A stretch of DNA of 64,000 nt from Crambe crambe (taxonomy: Eukaryota; Porifera; Demospongiae; Poecilosclerida; Crambeidae), in the NCBI GenBank assembly GCA_963924555.1, contig OZ004596.1, forward strand, positions 868,001 to 932,000. The letters are read 5' to 3'. The notes below the pieces were generated by a model. That model saw nothing but the letters and a program-made list of their open reading frames with translations, had not been told where the DNA came from and did no database searches. Position numbers and translations under genes: made by a program. Below are positions 33,501-64,000 of the stretch, piece by piece; positions within the stretch are counted from its first letter, which is position 1, and the number at the start of each line of letters is the position of its first letter.

Positions 33501-34930
33501 AAAGCATGGCTTACTCTCCTCTGTTAACTTTTGCAGAGTATCTTGCGATCTTCTCTCAACTGATTGCTTTCCATGACCCGGAGTTGTACAATCGTTTGGA
33601 TGAAATTACATTCTTCCCAGAAGTGAGTCAATAATTAAGCTAGTTGCCATATCGATTATGATTATTGTTTCAACCTTACTTACAGTTGTATGCTATTCCC
33701 TGGTTCCTCACTATGTTTACTCGTGAGTTTGTTAATGAATGCATCAGCTGGTAGATCTTTCCTCTCTTCTCATTAGAGGGGAGCAGCTGGTCTACCCATA
33801 AATTTAAAATTTATACCACCTGCTATTAAATGGTGCTTCCACTCCACCTCCAGATATCCTTCCACTGGACAAGATTTATCACCTGTGGGACACTATGCTC
33901 CTTGGAAACTGCTCTTTCCCCATCTTTGTTGGCTTGGCAATCCTTGAGCAGCTAAGGGAGGACCTTCTCACTCCTAGGCTTGGCTTCAACGAGTGCATCC
34001 TCATGTTCTCAGATATGCCAGGCAAGTTCAAAGTACAAAGGTCATATAGACCTTTATCAGCAATTGATTTGTGCAGTGATCGACATTCAGTCATGTATAC
34101 AGACAGCCATCAAACTCTTCCAGACCACACCCATCAGCGGATACATGCGCATTCACCAAACCCAATCCAGTGGTGTCCCAGTGGAAGTTGTAAGGCACAA
34201 ACCATTTGAACCAAGTTAGGTTTTTATAAATGTTTGCTACAGGATCGTCAGGCACTTCCACTGGAGGTCTTGAAGGCTGAGTCTTGCCCCCAAATATCTG
34301 CCCATGATTTGATTGTCCTATGTAAACTGGAATCACAAGCCCGTAGCTATAGTATTACTAAGGCAACTGATCCCATTGGTGCAGAGGATGGGACCTACTT
34401 GCTCAAAGGTCATTCTAAAGGTGCAGGAAAGAAAGGTCGTCCCAAAGCTACTGTGGTGGACATTCGCTCAAATGAAGAGTTTCGATCGGGTCATGTTCCT
34501 CACTCCATTAACATACCCAGTGACACTGCATTCCAGGCTGATGGGACCCTCACTCCTTCTCAAGCCTCTTCCATACTTACTGCTGTCCCTCGGGGGAGGG
34601 TCATAGTTATTGTGGGAAATAAAGGAGAGGCTCCTTCCATAGTGAGTATTTATGCCATTCATTGTAATAACCATTATCATGGTGACAGCTGTATCCAACC
34701 AATTTGTCATTGCCATGGTAATAGCCAGTGCCATAGTAATTGTTGCTGTTGCCATAGTAATAGCATTTGTTGTCATGGTGATATCAGTGTTGTCATAGTA
34801 ACCACTGTTTTGGTTACAGTTTGGTCGTCAGCTGGTTAGACTGAACTTCTCAAAGGTGTGTGTTCTTTATGGTGGTGCTGGAGTATTGAGGACATTGGGC
34901 ATCCTTTCCTCTTTACAAGACGATGTGTAA
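19308..34930 (+). CDS. TBCK: TBCK: pseudokinase, TBC and rhodanese-domain protein (FERRY complex)
   Basis: Twenty-one exons close to 906 residues (human 893): 19308-19503, 19884-20071, 24081-24154, 24859-24928, 24979-25023, 25085-25172, 27924-27979, 28078-28139, 28745-29065, 29544-29643, 31066-31118, 31862-32090, 32852-33041, 33123-33173, 33229-33312, 33537-33622, 33686-33722, 33854-34021, 34077-34189, 34243-34641, 34820-34930. The kinase-like domain lacks catalytic residues: HRA replaces HRD and NYG replaces DFG, while APE is kept (YMAPEL). The TBC domain retains the arginine-finger motif ([10 protein letters not shown]) and the glutamine finger (YWQG), so Rab-GAP activity is possible. The C-terminal rhodanese fold ends its active loop in VIVIVG without a cysteine, hence inactive. 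Exon 18 ends at a GC donor. Intron 2 is a giant minisatellite and intron 6 hosts an antisense gene. Exon 5 uses a weak donor (gttaat). Confidence 0.94.
20090..23880. repeat. 3.8-kb pyrimidine-rich minisatellite in TBCK intron 2
   Basis: About 125 copies of a 30-bp unit (ccatatgtcccccttctctc plus ccctcccctt) with shortened variants of 25-29 bp. Rare variants (ccccatctctcc, tgtcctccttc, ccctttctctcc) recur 1.5-1.7 kb apart, showing higher-order duplication of blocks. The plus strand is almost pure C/T apart from the CATATG core of each unit. All frames of a 30-bp stop-free unit stay open, which explains the very long open frames on both strands here; they are not genes. Confidence 0.97.
24155..24858. 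other. TBCK intron 3
   Basis: 704 bp with a short ATACAT/GCAT simple run near 24222-24243 and a T-rich stretch near 24482. No nested gene is convincing; the 99-residue frame here starts in the simple repeat and has no recognisable domain. Confidence 0.5.
26603..27061 (-). CDS. Secreted cystine-knot-like protein nested antisense in TBCK intron 6
   Basis: A single 152-residue frame. Residues 1-24 are a clear signal peptide ([17 protein letters not shown], cleavage before QVSV). The mature part has seven cysteines. Their order (C-13-GC, C-x-G, then KCAP, LRFNC, RSCKS) follows the C-terminal cystine-knot pattern of DAN/gremlin/norrin-type ligands. The second cysteine of CxGxC is methionine and the last cysteine of CxC is serine. 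Two N-glycosylation sites are visible (NAT, NHT). The tail is proline/threonine-rich and ends PTPCL. The frame lies wholly inside TBCK intron 6 on the opposite strand, with A at -3 and G at +4 around the ATG. The family call is a pattern judgement; a lineage-specific secreted cysteine-rich protein is the alternative. Confidence 0.65.
   Translation of the reverse strand: MGNCRVYLLPFLAAVLITFSAAHAQVSVSKTLSSLANATAEKDYCRKVRRHFKVNYDGCDPVRVRMLVCEGTMTSFELMGTSQTRHGLMSRKSALKCAPEHYNSRKSRVLRFNCGGKSENHTIYFPRIRSCKSVPVYFEPPTLPPTTPTPCL
27355..27522. mobile_element. MITE with 30-bp terminal inverted repeats (Tc1/mariner type)
   Basis: 168 bp starting TACAGTAGTTTGCAGAACAG and ending with its complement. The terminal repeats match over at least 30 bp. 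CAGT ends flanked by TA indicate a Tc1/mariner-derived MITE. Noncoding, in TBCK intron 6. Confidence 0.85.
29784..30030. repeat. Tandem duplication of about 125 bp in TBCK intron 10
   Basis: Two diverged copies share aaggacatgtgtcttgt, cataactgacctcatgtc (second copy cataactaac) and ccatggcttgg in the same order about 124 bp apart. Confidence 0.75.
30516..30572. repeat. (GA)n(GT)n microsatellite in TBCK intron 10
   Basis: A run of GA dinucleotides passes directly into GT dinucleotides. The rest of this 1.4-kb intron shows no coding signal. Confidence 0.9.
31140..31480. repeat. 35-bp minisatellite in TBCK intron 11
   Basis: About ten direct copies of a 35-bp unit (aggattaattagtagggtgc, then accccttgatactac). 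Copies alternate between cttgata and cgcaata variants. They are contiguous, without spacers. Confidence 0.95.
31655..31780. repeat. Short tandem repeat of about 20-25 bp, TBCK intron 11
   Basis: Reiterated gatgtacttcatcctgccaag and tacatccaggatgta segments in direct and inverted order, just upstream of TBCK exon 12. Confidence 0.8.
32091..32851. other. TBCK intron 12
   Basis: 761 bp, T-rich, with an imperfect ctgtaacctgaaacctttac-type short repeat near 32345-32390. I see nothing coding in it. Confidence 0.5.
33340..33500. repeat. 40-bp C/T minisatellite in TBCK intron 15
   Basis: Four copies of a 40-bp unit containing cactcccctcccccttccct and cctcctatccctatccctcc, pyrimidine-only on the plus strand, like the intron 2 array but unrelated in sequence. 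Confidence 0.93.
34690..34803. promoter_or_regulatory. Cluster of X-box-like (RFX-type) imperfect palindromes in TBCK intron 20
   Basis: Repeated GTTGCCATAGTAAT, GTTGTCATGGTGAT and GTTGTCATAGTAAC, the last at 34789-34802 fitting the nematode X-box consensus RYYNYYATRRNRAC. They may be regulatory or merely a degenerate tandem repeat ending in the splice acceptor at 34819. Confidence 0.35.
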
Positions 34931-35068
34931 CTAGTTCAGCACAGCAAAACAGTTGTTCTTGTCATAATTGTTATGACAGACTGTATAATACATGACAATG
35001 GAAGTTGAATTTGTTAAGTTTTATAAAAATAATTATTTTGCACACTACAGTGCTTCATTCTTCTTTGG
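34931..35068. other. Convergent 3' spacer between TBCK and RyR
   Basis: 138 bp between facing stop codons, AT-rich, expected to hold both cleavage and polyadenylation regions. No other feature seen. Confidence 0.6.
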
Positions 35069-63601
<28,533 letters not shown>

Positions 63602-63944
63602 ATTATCAGCTTAGGCCTAATAGATCTTCTTGAACTAAACTGTTCGCATGCATGCCACATTATTTATAGAGGATTTACAATATTTCTTTCTATTTACGGT
63701 ATGCATTAAGCTTGAATTCAAAAAGTGGATTATTTCAAACCCGCCATCTATAAAAGTGCGCCGTCAGCAATCTTCAAATGACCAATGAAATTTGCTCATT
63801 TCAACCAATCAGATTTTCCTTCTTAGATTTGGCGCGCCAGTTTGAGAAGATAAAACAAGAAGCTGGGCACAAAACACTCATTCAACTCTTCTCACTCATC
63901 TCTGCAAGAAAGAATCTTCTTCTAGCAACTCTCGTCTGAAAGCA
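63602..63944. promoter_or_regulatory. RyR/histone H3 divergent intergenic region with histone-type promoter elements
   Basis: Two CCAAT boxes (about 63782 and 63805), an E2F-like TTTGGCGC at 63828-63835 and a histone-style GATAAAA at 63849-63855 point toward H3. A further TATAAAAG lies at 63750-63757. RyR begins at 63601 on the other strand. Confidence 0.65.
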
Positions 63945-64000
63945 ATGGCTCGTACCAAGCAAACCGCCCGAAAATCTACTGGAGGCAAGGCCCCAAGGAA
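63945..64000 (+). CDS. H3: Histone H3, N-terminal tail (cut by window edge)
   Basis: The ATG at 63945 opens MARTKQTARKSTGGKAPRK, the invariant H3 tail including lysines 4, 9 and 14; the gene runs off the window. Only the first 18 codons and part of the next are visible, so the variant cannot be told, but the upstream CCAAT, E2F and GATAAAA elements suit a replication-dependent histone gene. No intron is seen in the part present. Confidence 0.97.
   Translation, partial: MARTKQTARKSTGGKAPR

Noticed and set aside
34022..34049. A 28-nt mini-intron in TBCK ending at 34049
   Set aside because: A later acceptor at 34076 gives a normal 55-nt intron and a much better match ([14 protein letters not shown]).

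Overview
The window is animal nuclear DNA, most likely from an early-branching metazoan such as a demosponge (Amphimedon-like). Genes are tightly packed and carry many short GT-AG introns (often 50-80 bp). They include animal or flagellate genes: a full ryanodine receptor, the ciliary protein CFAP251, TBCK, and a histone H3 start with the canonical tail. Species assignment is inference. I built gene models by hand from splice signals, reading-phase closure and remembered family sequences; every multi-exon model closes to a multiple of three without internal stops.

Layout. 1-7756: DNAJC30-like J-protein (minus, cut by the window edge), head-to-head with BUD23 (18S rRNA m7G methyltransferase, plus), followed by VPS37 (ESCRT-I, plus). 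These three families are also neighbours in the human Williams-Beuren region. BUD23 intron 2 holds two intronless tandem major-facilitator transporter genes. 7982-12856: CFAP251/WDR66. 13112-14188: a small F-box protein with an Emi1-like LRRL tail behind an E2F-type promoter. 14412-19154 (minus): TBL3/UTP13 of the SSU processome. It shares a 153-bp divergent promoter containing a CRE with TBCK (19308-34930, plus). TBCK intron 2 is a 3.8-kb pyrimidine-rich minisatellite, and intron 6 contains an antisense one-exon gene for a secreted cystine-knot-like protein. 35069-63601 (minus): a complete ryanodine receptor, 76 exons and about 5050 residues. 63945-64000: start of histone H3 with its own promoter.

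Functionally, BUD23 and TBL3 act in small-subunit ribosome biogenesis, VPS37 and TBCK in endosomal traffic, CFAP251 in the axoneme and RyR in ER calcium release. I see no operon logic. Pairs are arranged head-to-head (DNAJC30/BUD23, TBL3/TBCK, RyR/H3) or tail-to-tail (F-box/TBL3, TBCK/RyR). Introns are unusually rich in minisatellites, GA/GT microsatellites, poly-G runs and small inverted-repeat elements. Several minisatellites have copied real exon-intron junctions, and five introns use GC donors.
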